DNA from: Asterias amurensis
Lineage: Eukaryota; Echinodermata; Asteroidea; Forcipulatida; Asteriidae
Length of the DNA: 64,000 nt
Assembly: GCF_032118995.1 (NCBI RefSeq)
Contig: NC_092650.1
Span: 18,347,501 to 18,411,500 of the forward strand
Direction: 5' to 3'
Shown here piece by piece: positions 1 through 12,979 of the stretch. The stretch's first letter is position 1. The number at the start of each line of letters is the position of its first letter. A program made the translations under genes and the position numbers. The notes below the pieces were generated by a model that searched no databases, was not told where the DNA came from, and worked only from the letters and a program-made list of their open reading frames with translations.

Positions 1-744
1 ACAGCCATAGCCGAAAGCCCTTATTTGGACACAGCCTTTGACATACAATTTTTCATAGGTTTATTTTAGCAGTTCCGATTTTTGTTGTATTTCTGTATTA
101 TTACAATTTTGGGGGATAAAAAGTTGCTAAAACCCTGTTCTAAACCACACACACACCTGGCAAAAGTACTTGTCAATTTCATGAACCTCTTCTAGAGAAG
201 CATTGTCTCATAAAATCCAAACAGCCTGATCTCAGCTCATGCATCTTACATGTTTTGCAGGTACAAAAGCGCTTAAATTGTAAATGCCCAGACACATTTC
301 AGCACGTACACAGATTACCTCCAATGGTTCCAATAAACTCAGAGCGTCTTTTTGAGCAGTCACTCGCAACAGCCGCGCAAATCAACATCATTAAACTCTT
401 TCTATAATTTTATCCCCCCAACCAAGTAGCTGTTTTAAATGGACATGTTGTTGGGGCAACATGCCTTTCATAAAGTGACATTGGTTTAATGCATTTTGAA
501 ACAAATGTGATTCATACACTAACAGGTCAATACTTCGTACAAGGTACAACAGTTTTTCCTCGGTCATTGGCATCTTACATGTATAAGGGAAATGAACATT
601 TCAAGGGAGCATCAAGGCAATGACCGAGGGGCATCAAGGCAATGGTCAAGAGGCTCCAGGCAATGACTTAGAGGGCATGGAGTCAAGTGACTAAGGGGCA
701 ACGAGGCAACAAGGGGAGCGATTACATGCATTGCCTCTGCACAC

Positions 745-975
745 TTCAATAGACCCTTCCCATGAAATATGTAAGTTGCACATAGCGAGTGCGCACTAAC
801 GTTTTGGTTGGCAAAATGAGGGAACATCGCGCTGTTTTGTACACGGCTAATGGGTGCGTGATGCAGACGCGATTGCGCGTCTGCTTAGTGCACAACTCTA
901 TGGCGTTTGCCAACCAACAGGGTCTGTACGCATGCGTGAATGTGATTAGCATATTTCATGGGAGGGATCCATTGA
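745..975. mobile_element. Inverted-repeat element near left edge
   Basis: TCAATAGACCCTTCCCATGA at the left is inverted to CATGGGAGGGATCCATTGA at the right. A GGTTGGCAAA/GCCAACC pair and a central GCAGACGCGATTGCGCGTCTGC-like palindrome add further stem structure. Confidence 0.75.
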
Positions 976-1957
976 ATACCAAACATGAGAGCAAATCTCC
1001 TCCCCTCTCAGATGACTATTTGTTGTGCAATCCATTCTTAGACATCCCTCTCCTTAAAATGTTACCCCTACACCCTGATGACATAATTTTGTTTACCACT
1101 TTGCAGAACACTAGGACACCAATGTGTGTCTGCACAAGCAGTACCCAGTTACAGCAATGCAGTAAACACCCCCTAACATCTTCAGTACAGTGGTGTCAAT
1201 AGCTGCTTGAGCACCCATGGCGTTGCAAAAGCAAAACACAAAGAGGTCGTCTAAATAAAACGGGAGATGGTGAAGCATTTCATTACAACGAAGCTGTGAA
1301 TGTACTGTAAATCGACACCATCGTAATGACACCTTTTAAATCCCGCACAGCGATTCTCACACGTTTCCTGCTCCACCACCATCCCACCCATGGTTTATCG
1401 ATCTTAATAATCTGTTCCTGAACTTCCTAAATAACAAGAACGGGTGTGTTGATAAAACACAATTGCCCCGCTGAGACTAAAACTCATTCTTGTGTTATCG
1501 CTTGGGACAACATTTTGTTTTAGCCATAATGAGCTTGACATTTGACCTACAGGGGTTCAAAAAACAAATGGCTACTGGGGGATCCCACGACCAATCCACA
1601 CATCAAGTTTGGAGTTGATTTTAGTCACAGAGTTATATACAAGACGAGGGTGCACTGGTGATGCTGCATGCACAAACGCGACAAGACATTAATGAGACAG
1701 GCGTGCCATTCTGCAAGATGAGTGTTGTACGCGCGTTGAATTTAAGTAGGCCTACCTGTCGGCAGCATGTGTGTATGATAAATACACAATATGCGATGTT
1801 GTTTTATTAACTTACAAAATGGTTGCATACACACATGCCGGGCCGCATAAACTGTAGGCCACTGCGCACTCGATTCTTATATAACTCTATATATGGCCTA
1901 ACTAGTCCTAATCTAAACAATCTTGAAAAGAAGACAAAGATGTGATTGTGAACTTAC

Positions 1958-2152
1958 CACCATAAGCCAGTCGACCGGCAACACTCTTGCCAGGTTGGTG
2001 GCACGGACGAAGAGGAACCCTACACAAGACAGCAAAGACAGCACCGAGGTGAAGGTAAACACCCTGAACTTCCACGCTGCCGGGAGGGACAGATAGTACA
2101 TGCCTTTATAACTGATGGACGTGGCGCATATCAGAGCAACTAGTGTCAGGAT
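1958..2152 (-). CDS. MARVEL-domain (CMTM-like) membrane protein, exon 2
   Basis: Internal exon of 65 codons, both ends phase 0, with acceptor ctcgtcag|ATC and donor GTG|gtaagt. It completes membrane helix 1 (ILTLVALICATSISY), then a short polar loop, then helix 2 (roughly VFTFTSVLSLLSCVGFLFV), and ends with LPVDWLMV. Joined to the exon at 27,057-27,362 it gives 167 residues, about half to two thirds of a typical CMTM protein. Helices 3 and 4 and the stop codon are not visible in positions 1-1,957 and must lie left of the window or in an exon I could not recognise. The hydrophobic pattern, splice sites and matching phase together make this exon well supported, although the intron between the two is 24.9 kb. 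Confidence 0.78.
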
Positions 2153-3335
2153 CTGACGAGAAAATAAAAAAATAGAGAAAAGAGAATTAGGTGTTGCAAA
2201 CTTCTCACCAACCAATAAGACCTAATGGTATAAATGAAGTAATTAGTTAATGGGCCTGACTTTTCGACCCTGTCTTTGTGTTTTTTTGCCAAAAAATCTG
2301 AAATTATATTAGAAAAGCTGTATCTAAACAACAGATCATGTTACCAGCCAACAAACAATGTCTTGTACAATGCCTGTGGTTGTGACTGAAACCCTGTTTT
2401 TATTTTTATGCCATGCCTGTTATGGGGCACAGGGTCCCCCACACAATGTTCTTTTAATCAAACTATTTCCCTCCCTCAGTAACCTCAAAAGTTCTGCCAG
2501 TTAATTTGTAAAATGTGCACCTTCACTGCAATGGGCTTTCAATCATGCAGACATGACAGGGGCATGAGCCACAAGGGAAGCCAAAACTGTTGTACATCTA
2601 TAGGTACATTCAAGAAAAAAAGACATAAATGATGTGATGAATCCTAGTTTCCAGTAATTGTGCAAGCATAAATATGTCCTGTGTATAGTATATATATATA
2701 CAGAAATTTGTGACGCTTGGTGACTCTTTGATATCAGCCGCTGTAACCTTCAGTAGGTGGTTAGCTCTCCTTGATCAAGATAATATTAATAGGTAGGACT
2801 ATACTCTCATAGCATATGCTGGCAAGCCTATCTACCCCCCCCTTGAATCTACAGTCCCTCCCCCTCAAATCTATACAGCCCCCCTCTCTCTCTCTTGACC
2901 AGATGGTTTTTACATCCCAGCATAGCTATAAATCCATTTAAAACCCATCATCTCTTTTTTTTTTCTTTAATGAGTATTTGATATTTACACAAATGCCAGC
3001 AATAAATTATGAATGAAATACATTAAACTTTGTTGCATAAAAACGTGGTACGCACTGCCCTGGTCTGTCATTCGGGGTTACAGCTTACATAAACCTTAAA
3101 AGTTGGGAACAAAAAATTACTACTAAACAAAAACAAATTGATTTGAGAAAAAAAAAATCAGATTTACGCAATACTTCATGAGGAGATTTTGTCCCTCCTT
3201 AGAGAGAGAAAGAGAGTTGTTGTTGCTTTGATTCAAAATGTATAAAAATAGTCACACTGCAAACAAACAATGTAAAACAACTGGTGTCATATTTGGTGCT
3301 GTGGGACCAACAGAATGAAAGAGAGTATAATAATT

Positions 3336-3555
3336 TTGGCTTGTCATTGCCAAGCGGTTAAGAATAAGCAGAGTGTAGGTTCGAATCCCCGGTCGTGACA
3401 CTTGCTATGTAAATGTCGGGAGGTAGTGCTTTCTGCTCTGCCGGCCAGGCTTCAGATGGATGATACCCAAGCCTACATCTGTATGGACTGTAGTAGGGGT
3501 AACCAAGCTGTTTCAACCCTAGGCCTTGTGTGTCTGGCGACTTGCATAACAACAA
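3336..3555 (+). mobile_element. SINE with degenerate tRNA-like head
   Basis: CCAAGCGGTTAAG and GGTTCGAATCCCCGGTCGTGA match box A and box B regions of the head at 10,028, with the anticodon arm deleted. The body is different from the 10,028 SINE. Confidence 0.5.
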
Positions 3556-3843
3556 AATTGTTTTTAAAGTTTTTTTTAGTGCAAAGCAGAGAAAGGCCCA
3601 AAAGATACATCAAAGGATGATCAACCAACTATGTGAAGACTCTAAGCTGACCTATGTATGAGGTGATAGGCAACTGCATGCTGGACAAGAACATTTGGAA
3701 AGGCCATCATGCTTGTCGGAAGTCATTGAAATGAATGTTAATGAACATGTGTACCTTTGTATACTGTTTTGTTTTTGTTCTGTCATGGCATGGCAGGTAT
3801 TTTCACAAAGGACTACATATTTTATAGTGTCAAAATTATGGAC

Positions 3844-4226
3844 TTAAAGGCAGTGGACACTATTCGCAACTACTCAAAATTATTATCATAAAACCCTTCC
3901 TGATTACGAGTAATTGGGAGAGGTTGATAGTATAAATTATTGTGAGAAACAAATCCCTCTGAAGTAATGCTGTTTCGAGAAAGAAGTAGTTTTCCATGAA
4001 TTTGATTTTGAGACCTCAGATTTAGAATTTGAGGTCTCGAAATCAACCATCTGAAAGCACACAGCTTTTTGTGACCAAGGGTGTTTTTTTCTTTCATCAA
4101 TATCTCGCAACTTCGACAACCGATTGAGCTCAAATTTTCACAGGTTTGTTTTTTTATGCATATGTTGAGATACACCAACTGTGAAGACTAGTCTTTGACA
4201 ATAACCAATAGTGTCCAGTGTCTTGA
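3844..4226 (+). mobile_element. TTAA MITE family A, copy A1
   Basis: It begins TTAAAGGCAGTGGACACTAT and ends CAATAGTGTCCAGTGTCTTGA, so it has inverted termini with a TTAA (right copy TTGA) duplication as in piggyBac-type elements. Inside is the family hairpin GAGACCTCAGATT/AATTTGAGGTCTC near 4,010-4,040. No coding capacity. Confidence 0.9.
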
Positions 4227-4445
4227 AACATACAGGAAGGGGCCTGCAATGAATGTATGTTGCATTTTTGCACCAAAGAGCCACATACCCCGAAACAGGA
4301 GACTGAAAATATAGGTCAAATCAAATCGTCTTTCAGGTTTCAGAACCCACATTTTCAGAAGTTCAGCCAAAGGATGCTGAATTGAAACAAAGTCTTTTCT
4401 TTTGAGTGTTTTCTATAAAAATTATCTTGGTTTTGGATGCCCTAA

Positions 4446-4570
4446 TGCAGATATGCCAAGTCCAGAGGCCAGCTATGCATGAGATTTTTCAAAGCTGTGC
4501 GTGTGAGCGTGAGACAGAGTCCAAATGCGTGAGTCTCACGCCTAATGCGTGAGAGTTGGTAGGTCTGCTA
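4446..4570. mobile_element. Small inverted-repeat element with GCGTGAG motifs
   Basis: CAGATATGCCAAGTCC at the left is inverted to GAGTTGGTAGGTCTGCT at the right. The interior repeats GCGTGAG and its complement (GTGAGTCTCACGCC). Confidence 0.6.
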
Positions 4571-4899
4571 AATGTGAATTCTGGAGCACACTTGGTGATT
4601 TTGTGAAATTGGTAACGAAAAAAAAAAACATGAAAAAAACTGTTTAGGTTACTTTTGCTCCAAAGTGTGCGCATCGATATGCAACGCGTCTATCAGCCTG
4701 ATATGATAAAGCATCATGGGGAGAATCCTGATGTCTGTCTCCTTTTGGTCAAGAGGATGACCCAACCTGACATCCCAGGGTGTTTGTCTTAAATTTACAG
4801 ACGGTTACAGATGATTTACAGACCCCACATCACCAAAACGATTATAGAGAGGTTTTAGTATAACAATGACTAGCTATTCTTGATAATAACTTCAATAAT

Positions 4900-5260
4900 A
4901 ATGAACAATAATAAATAAGACTTATAAAGCGCATTTTACAAAGATACACTGCCCTGGTATAAAAAAAGCTACGAGAAAGTAAGTTTATGAACGAGAAGAG
5001 AACAAATGTGTTTTTAATTTACTCTTGAATGTCTGGAGTGAGTTTGTATTGCAAATAGGATTTGGTAGTGAGTTCCAGCATCGGGGACCAGCGACTGAGA
5101 AGTGCCGGTCCCGGCCCTTTTGTGAGTGCGAGGGATTGTTAGACTATGGCTGGAGCAGAGGCCACTCCGGCCAGGTTTGTTGAAAGTTGAGAGACTCTAT
5201 GTTCAACAATCGAAAAACAAATCAGAAGGCCAGGGAGATCAATGAGAAATCCCCTGCAAT
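4900..5260 (-). mobile_element. LINE or SINE 3' fragment
   Basis: ATAATAAATAAGACTTATAA followed by AGCGCATTTTACAAAG is the complement of the GCGCTTTATAAGTCTTATT-type tail common in CR1/L2-like LINEs and the SINEs they mobilise. The rest (ATCGGGGACCAGCGACTGAG) is degenerate. Confidence 0.5.
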
Positions 5261-6357
5261 AGTCAGGTAACTCTTTGACATATCACAGGCTTGATTTAGT
5301 ACAAGTTCAAAACATAAAGGCTTTTACACCACAGCCAAGGCTTTTAGAATTTGTTGGGCATTATAAACTTTAAAGATTATTCAATCAAAAACAATCCTCA
5401 GCGGAATTTTGTGCTTTTGTGTTTTTGCATGACAAGTCAGTTTTTTTGTTCTATTTTACAAATTTACACAAAAACATAAAACATATACTTTGAGGGGAAC
5501 TACAGGGGTAGGGGAGCCCCAATTGCAAAGAACCTGGCGTCATAGCAGATTTTATGTATATAAAATGTAATTTAACCCAAATAAACACCACATGCATCAA
5601 AATCACTCCAGCATTTTTTTCCGAAGGTCATTCTAAAATTGTAAACACACTGGTTTTCAATTCACCACAGAGAGGTCTCAGCACAAAACCATGTACTATG
5701 GACCAACTGCCCCCCCCCCCCTTCAGCTGTCCCAGCTCACTAACCCTGTCTGATGCCTGATAACCTAGAGCACCTGTGCCTAGCCTAACAGTAGCAGTTT
5801 GACCTGATCAGGACAACCCAAGCTAAACACTCATTAATCAACATTCCAGGCAGTCACTCACTCACTCCTCCCAGACACTGGGCTATGTAAACCCCACCAC
5901 CACAAAACTACAAGTATCACACCTGTTACATAATGACTGGCATCATCACACAAGCCAGCTGTGTACATTCTGGCATTGGTGGCCTGTGTATGGACTCTCT
6001 ATTTCTCTCTCTGCTTGAGCTATTTTTACCAAATTGGCTGGGTGGTCACAGCAGGTGAATGGCAAGATATGGGGGTCATAGACAATAGGGGGAATTCCAC
6101 CTGTGGTAATTGGAAACCAATCAGAGTTTTGAAGGGGTTAAAGGGGTTGTACATTGTAGGTAGGTAGTAGATAGGTTTATATTGATATCTGAAACAAAAA
6201 GTCGCATCCCCTTAAGGTGATCCCCTGTCTGCAGCTTCCCAGGTTGTATCGTAATTTGGGTGTGATCCCTGGCTACACGGCAGTTAACGGTTGTATGGCT
6301 TCTGACTGGCACCCCCGAACAAAGATATTGACAAAATAGGGACACCGCCAATATAGG

Positions 6358-6430
6358 GCTGGATAGCTCAGTTGGTAGAGCGCCGGCACGTTAACCCGGA
6401 GGTTGTTGGTTCGAATCCCACTCTAGTCAA
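6358..6430 (+). repeat. tRNA-like sequence (pseudo-tRNA or SINE head)
   Basis: It folds as a cloverleaf: acceptor GGCTGGA/TCTAGTC, D-arm GCTCAGTTGGTAGAGC, anticodon loop ACGTTAA and T-arm with GGTTCGAATCC. Position 33 is C instead of the universal T, the base of the anticodon stem is mismatched, and a fixed-looking tail TCAATTCTTTGTTCAAC follows. This points to a SINE head or pseudogene rather than a working tRNA; the nominal anticodon would be GTT (Asn). Confidence 0.6.
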
Positions 6431-6568
6431 TTCTTTGTTCAACCCCCCCCCCAAAAAAAAGGTTTTGTAAGACTACAAATACATTTTACCAATACGGATA
6501 CACTTTGTTATGTGTAACTGCAGCTTCCCTGTGTGCCCTAGATAAAATAAATTCCCCCACTATCACTT

Positions 6569-6928
6569 TTAAAGCCATTGGACCCTTTCGGTTCAGAAAA
6601 AAAAAAAAAAGTTCACAGATTTACAAATAACTTACAGGGTTTAGAGAAGGCAATGGTGAAAGACTTCTCTTGAAATATTATTCCATGAAATGCTTTACTT
6701 TTTGAGAAAACAGCAAAACAATATAAATTCTCGTTAACGAGAATTACGGATTTATTTTAAACACATGTTATGACACGGCGAAACGCGCGAAAACAAGGGT
6801 GGGGTTTTCCGTTGTTTTCTCCTGACTCCGATGACCGATTGAGCCTAAATTTTTACAGGTTTGTTATTTGATATAGAAGTTGTGGGCCTTGGACAACAAT
6901 GTTTACCGAAAGGGTCAAATGGCTTTAA
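6569..6928 (+). mobile_element. TTAA MITE family B, copy B1
   Basis: Begins TTAAAGCCATTGGACCCTTT followed by an A run and ends AAAGGGTCAAATGGCTTTAA. The interior has the perfect palindrome ATTCTCGTTAACGAGAAT and the ACGGCGAAACGCGCG block. Part of the interior (GACCGATTGAGCCTAAATTT) is related to family A. Confidence 0.9.
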
Positions 6929-7261
6929 AGGTTTCATTTATGATATAGTCAGAACTGTGTAAGTGGTTTGTTGTAAGAAAATATGGAGAAAATGCACAAT
7001 GGGTTACTATTTCTGAGCGCTTCCTGGAAACTTTCTTTAGGCGAGCTTCAAGCAAGCAGTTAAAAAAAATTACTATGCAATAAAATTCTCCAATGTAACA
7101 AGAAAGTAGTACACAACATGTTTTTGTATATTGTTTGCTCTCAATCCCAATGAGTGTCTATTCTTTGGCCTAGGTCTGACCATAGAGCAAGGGTCTGACA
7201 CATAACTCTATGATTGCAAAAACAAAATCTGACATGCATTCAAATCATTTTTGGATCCCTC

Positions 7262-7635
7262 TTAAAGGCAGTGGACACTATTGGTAAGTGTCAAAGACTA
7301 GCCTTCACAGTTGGTGTATACATCACTATAAGCATAAAATAACAAACCTGTGAAAATTTGAGCTCAATCGGTCATCGAACTTGCGAGATAATCATGAAAG
7401 AAAAAAACACCCTTGTAACACGAAGTTGTTTAGTTCGAGACCTCAAGTTCTAAATCTGAGGTCTCGAAATCAAATTCATGGAAAATTACTTCTTTCTCGA
7501 AAACTACGGCACTTGAGAGGGAGCCCTCTCTCACAATGTTTTATACCATCAACCTCTCCCCATTACTCGTTACCAAGTAAGGTTTTATGCTAATAATCAT
7601 TTTGAGTAATTACCAGTAGTGTCCACTGCCTTTAA
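7262..7635 (-). mobile_element. TTAA MITE family A, copy A2
   Basis: A full-length inverted copy flanked by TTAA at 7,262 and 7,632. The internal GAGACCTCAAGTTC...GAGGTCTC hairpin lies at about 7,437-7,468. Confidence 0.9.
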
Positions 7636-7639
7636 ACAA

Positions 7640-7815
7640 AAATACTGTTCAATAAAATTCTCCAATGTAACAAGAAAGTAGAATACACAATAATTGTTTT
7701 CTTCGGAAACCCTCTGTATTGTCATGTTGTATTTTGGAAATTGCTTTTTACCTTTGTATCTAGCGCTTTGAGGCCTTTTTAGCAATTTGGCGCTTTATAA
7801 ATATCTTTTTATTAA
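7640..7815 (+). mobile_element. LINE-like 3' tail
   Basis: Ends AGCGCTTTGAGGCC...GGCGCTTTATAAATATC with TTTTATTAAAA, a CR1/L2-like tail. It follows directly after MITE A2. Confidence 0.5.
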
Positions 7816-8358
7816 AACCAATTCCAATGAGTGTCTATATATTCTTTGGCCTAGGTCTGACACATAACGCTATGATTGCGAAAACAAAATCTGACATGCA
7901 TTCAAATCATTTTTGCCTCCCTCTTAAGGGAAAGGAGGATGAACCTTTCATTAAATCCACATGAACTGATTGGTCAAACAGAGATTCCCAATTTCTCCAG
8001 AAACAATACTATATGAAGCGACCTATTCCAGCATGCAAATAATAATAATAATATTGTATTGCATTTCTTGTGCGCTAACTCCATCCGAGGATGTTTAGAA
8101 GGAGCAAATTACACAAACAAATTCATTAAAACTTCAGCAAAATAACATTCGGGAAAAGTTGTCAAACATCACCTTCTGAAACCCAATAAGTGGGTAATTT
8201 AAAGATGACAGACCTTTCAATTTGCTGATGAAGCTGTGGTTTATTATATAGGCCCAATTACCAAGGTTAGGACGCTGCATATATGTCTGGCAAGGGCAAG
8301 TGGACAGGTGGCTGGATGGTCCAAGCTGTGGGTAGTAAGAGACTCTCCCTCAGTAGGT

Positions 8359-8721
8359 TTAAAGGCACTGTACACGTTTGGTAATTACTCAAAATATACA
8401 TGAGCATGTAACGAGCAACGAGAGCTGTTGATAGTATAAAACATTGCGAGAAACGACTCCCTCTGAAGTAACGTAGTTTTTGAGAAAGAGGTAATTTCTC
8501 ACTACAATAATAAAAGATATCTGGCCAGAAGCCTTTTATTCCCATCTGAAAGCACCTTATTTTGTACAGCAAGTGTGTATTTTTCTTTCATAATTTACTT
8601 GCAACTTCAAAGACCAATTGAGTCAAAATTTTCAAAGGCTTGTTATTTTATACATACTTTGGGAAACACCAAGTGAGAAGACTGGTCTTTGACAATTACC
8701 AAACATGTTCAGTGCCTTTAC
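8359..8721 (+). mobile_element. TTAA MITE family A, copy A3 (diverged)
   Basis: Starts TTAAAGGCACTGTACACG and ends CATGTTCAGTGCCTTTA. The internal hairpin has been replaced by unrelated sequence near 8,500-8,545. Confidence 0.8.
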
Positions 8722-9030
8722 TTTAACTCTCCAGACCTCAGATCACATGTGGTTATGATTGTCTGTGCCCTTGGGCATACCCTTGCTGGCTCTAGTATTA
8801 GGAGCAGCTTGAATTTATTACATGCACTAAAATTCACACTTCTTTTATTATAAAAATATGATGATACAGGATTGGTATAGCTGACAAAGTGTTTGCAGCA
8901 GTGACCATGTTTTGTGTGGTCAACAGAGTGTTGTTGTCGCTGGTTGTTGTCATGGTGGGCGGTGCGGGGCGAGCCTGCCAAGAACTAACATCATTTGCCC
9001 TGCACTCTGAGAAAAATACACTGTGCTGTC

Positions 9031-9334
9031 CAGCTTAGATTTTCCTCTAGACTACACTTCATCAATGATGGCCCATTATAACTAATAAAACACAAATAAT
9101 TTTGTTGAATCGTATGCCCTTGATGGATTGACTTAATTGGATTCTGTATGAGCCCACCACTAAAATAGGTCTAGCTATACAGTGCAGCTTAGATTTCCCC
9201 CTAGATTATGCTTCATCAATGATGGCCCATTATAACTAATAAAACACAAATAATTTTGTTGAATCCTATGCCCTTGATGGATTGACTTAATTGGATTCTG
9301 AGCCCACAACTAAAATAGGTCTAGCTATACAGTG
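9031..9334 (+). repeat. Tandem duplication, ~154-bp unit, two copies
   Basis: CAGCTTAGATTT starts at 9,031 and again at 9,185; both copies run to GGTCTAGCTATACAGTG with few differences, including a 4-base deletion in copy 2. Confidence 0.92.
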
Positions 9335-10027
9335 TAACACTGGCGTGGTAAACCACAAAGTAACATAACTGGGGTGGAGAGAATAACTTATCCTCACATT
9401 AAAACGCTGTAAAACGTCACTTTGTTTGATATTTTGTTTACGTGCAATTCATGGCAAAATCCCCTAATATTCGTTGACGATTTCACAAAAATTTAATCCA
9501 GTTTCATAAAGTTTCAGAGGCAGAAAAACTGCTTGACAAATTTCTTTGCTTTGTATAAATTTAGTGGGGCACCAGTCAAAGCAATGTCAATGTGTTATGT
9601 TTGCTGACAGTAACCTTTTTCTGTTAAGCAATACTTTTCTGTGCTTAACAATTTTATTTTTGCTTACATACTTCATAAAATCGGACCCCTGCTTGTAAAA
9701 TGAAAAACTTTAGTACCCTAGCACAAGATTCAAAGTTATCAAAGGATCAGAGGCAGACTATACCTCCTGTAAGATTGTGTAAAAACTTTAAGTATTAACT
9801 TGGTGGTTACCTGCAACCTGTTGTCTTTAAAAACCTGCCTGTCTGACATGTTTGATTTGCTTAGACACAACAACAGTTGTGATTTCACACAGTGGGAATA
9901 ACATAACAATTCAAGGTAGCGTCTGGTCTGGAATGTTAGAGTGAATCACATTAGTCATAAACATTGGAGTAGCCTATTGTTCTTCAAGGTGTTGGCCTGA
10001 ATTTCCAGATGGATAGTAGATAGTAGA

Positions 10028-10818
10028 AGTGTCGTGGCCGAGCGGTTAAGATCATAGAATTCAAACTCTGGTGTTTCTGATCGGCAGAGTGTGGGTTTGA
10101 ATCCCAAGCCGTGACACTTGTGTCCTTAAAGGAACATGTTGCCTTGGATCGGACGAGTTGGTCTACAAAAAGCTTTTGAAACCGTTTGTAATGAAATGCA
10201 TATGGTTAGAAAGATGTTTTAAAAGTAGAATATAATGATCCACACAAGTATCACTCAAAATTTCACGGTTTTCTTTTTACGTCGCGAACTATCACGGTCG
10301 GCCATTTTTGGGAGTCAAAATTTTCCCTCCCATAAATGGCCGACCGTGTTATTGGACGAGGTAAAAAGAAAACCATGCAATTTCGAGGCATACTTGTGTA
10401 GATCATTGTATTCTACTTTAACAACATCTTTCTAACCATATGCATTTTATAACAAACGGTTACAAAACGCTTTTCAAAGACCAACTCGACCGATCCAAGG
10501 CAACGTGTTCCTTTAAGCAAGACACTTAACTATTGCTTTGTCCTTCGGATGGGACGTAAAGCCGTTGGTCCCATGTGTTATGTAATGCATGTAAAAGAAC
10601 CCAGTGCACTTATCGAAAAGAGAAGGGGTTCGCCCCGGTGTTCCTGGCTGTGGCTGCTGTCTGCGCCGTAGCACCTTGTAAACCATTATAAGGTGCTAAC
10701 CAATTGGGTCTCAAAATTCATCACTGCAATAGCCTATCTTTCTGAATGTTTGTACATACTCAGCGCCTTGAGTACCTTGTTTGGTAGATATGTGCGCTAT
10801 ATAAGTCTTCGTTATTAT
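10028..10818 (+). mobile_element. tRNA-derived SINE split by MITE C1
   Basis: The head at 10,028-10,119 looks like a tRNA with long variable arm (GTGGCCGAGCGGTTAAG box A region; GGGTTTGAATCCC box B region; AGTGTC/GACACT terminal stem). After MITE C1 (10,126-10,516) the body resumes with AAGCAAGACACTTAAC and runs to a tail GCGCTATATAAGTCTTCGTT followed by ATT repeats, which resembles a LINE 3' end. Confidence 0.75.
10126..10516. mobile_element. TTAA MITE family C, copy C1, inside a SINE
   Basis: A near-perfect palindrome of two ~190-bp arms, TTAA at 10,126 and 10,513, termini AGGAACATGTTGCCTTGG and CCAAGGCAACGTGTTCCT. The centre carries the ATGGCCGACCGTG block. It splits a tRNA-derived SINE. 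Confidence 0.93.
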
Positions 10819-12979
10819 TAGATTTGTGGACAAGTCGTGAATGGTCTGCCGCGGTGAAATAGTTGAGTCGTGTACAGATTATTCAGGTTTCAGCAATCGA
10901 ATACTGCTCTCGCGAGATCACTGCTCTCGGGCGAACTGTTGGTTGCTGATTTCTACTCCCCATTAAATGTGACCGTAGTCGTGAGAGGAGTGGTCTCGCG
11001 GAGCCAGCAATCTCACAAGACTATTTTGTGCTTAAGGAGTGCCCTTGAATTTCTATTAGTGAATCTGTTTACCGTAAGCAAACCCGAGGTTAGCACATGA
11101 GTGACGTGGTGAACGTGGAAGCGCACTTAGAAATGTTCCGCTAACTTGAGAACTGGTCAAATCTGCTATTCTTTGTACACACATGTTTCGGCCACAGTTA
11201 GCACAAAAATTTGCTTATCAGTAAACAGCTTTATGAAATTAGGCCCTGCTCATAGTCAGAACAGTATCTATTTCACTGCCACAGCTTACTGTAGCAGAAG
11301 ACATGCCAATCCATAGCAACTGTTGGCAATACATGCATGCATGCACAAGAGTGCCATTTACCTCAGTATGTGCATAGAGCATGAGTGTGTGATACATTAC
11401 AGTACCGAGGAACGTGTACATCTTGCGTACTACTCGATCAATGCATGTCAACACTACTGCCTGAATGAGTTATAAGCATATAGCGGGATAATACATCAGG
11501 GGTTTGTGAATATTAAATTAATACCCGATCCGTCTTCTGATTTTCAATGAACACTCCACAAAAATCAACCTCTGAAAATTTTGCAGATTGGGGGGTTTTA
11601 TTTTTTTCGTCCAGTTATTATTTTTTTTCAGGGATGGAGTGTACCTTTTTTACAAAAAGAGCCACCATACTTTCAATGGCCTCTCTGGCAGATGAGATAA
11701 AAATAACGACTGACCAAATTTAGAGATACGTGCTCTCCTTTCATCATTCAAATGTTGATTCAAAAAACGGTCCATCTCCATCACATAATATTTCAATAAT
11801 GTGTTCTTCCATTGAGCTGTGTACAAAACCGTGCCTGCAGGAAGTCCAGGCTCTGTGGCTCTTTTGTAAACATGTCACATGTCATATGTTATTGTTACAT
11901 ACATGGTCTATTGCTTATTTTATTTGGGGCAATCAAAAGAATTGCAATGTTGATTTGGGAGGTTATCAAAATAAATGCTACTTTCGTGACTTAACATTTT
12001 TCAGATGACAATATTTCTCTGAAGGGCTTTCAAACTAAAAATAAAAAATTACTATCCAATTACACATATCACTGTATTATACCATAGAGCAAGGTTTTGC
12101 TCTATAATGATTACACACAGTGTACAGCTAGTAGAGCCCTGCACACAAAATTGCTTGCCAATGTAAGAGAGACTGTGTATAGCAATTAGGAGCATGCAAT
12201 ACACAGGTAGGCAGTACTGTACACAGGGCATGAACAGAAGCTGTGTTACATATGTAGCAGTTTGTATAACAACACACAACAGTAATACAATATTTCCACT
12301 TTTGTATTACAATGTGATATTTCGTTTCCTATTTTACAGTCTATGTATTACAAGTATGATATTCCAGGAAGTGAATTCAACCATGGAGGTAGCTTCAACC
12401 CAAGTTTTTCTGGTGGAAAAAAAATACCATATTATATCTGGCAACCCTATGTACCAAAAACATACAGTACATAATGTAGCATTGACATTACATGCACTGA
12501 CCAGAAAAAGGTGGGGATGGTGAAGGAATGTTCACCATGCAAATCTTGTTGATCTCAAGTGTGTGGTGAATGAAAGGCAGGTTATAAATTTGGAAAAGTT
12601 GATTACAATAAGTAATCTGCGGAATGAGATAGGGTTGGTTCCCCCTTCTGGAAAAGCAATTTAAACAAGATTTGTCTGGTTATTGAATTGACTGGTGTTT
12701 TTGTTTGTCAAGCATCGACTTGCTCAGCTCTCTGCGAAAGCAATATACTCCTCGAAGATTTGTGAATGAAATTAATTCTCCTTTGCAAGGGAAACACCAA
12801 GGTGAATATAAGAAACACTAGGGCCCCTAGAGTTGTTTTTAACTGGATCCATACAAATTGGTGTTCTCCAAGGTGCACACAAGCAAAGGTTTGTGTTTAA
12901 AATAAAACCTGCGTCTCTAAATGTTTACTTATATATAGGCTTAGGTTAAAGTAAAGTAAGCCAAAATTTCCAAAACCTG

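Noticed and set aside
6358..6430. Functional tRNA-Asn gene
   Set aside because: Cloverleaf is possible, but position 33 is C, the anticodon stem has a mismatch, and the sequence does not resemble animal tRNA-Asn; a SINE head is more likely.
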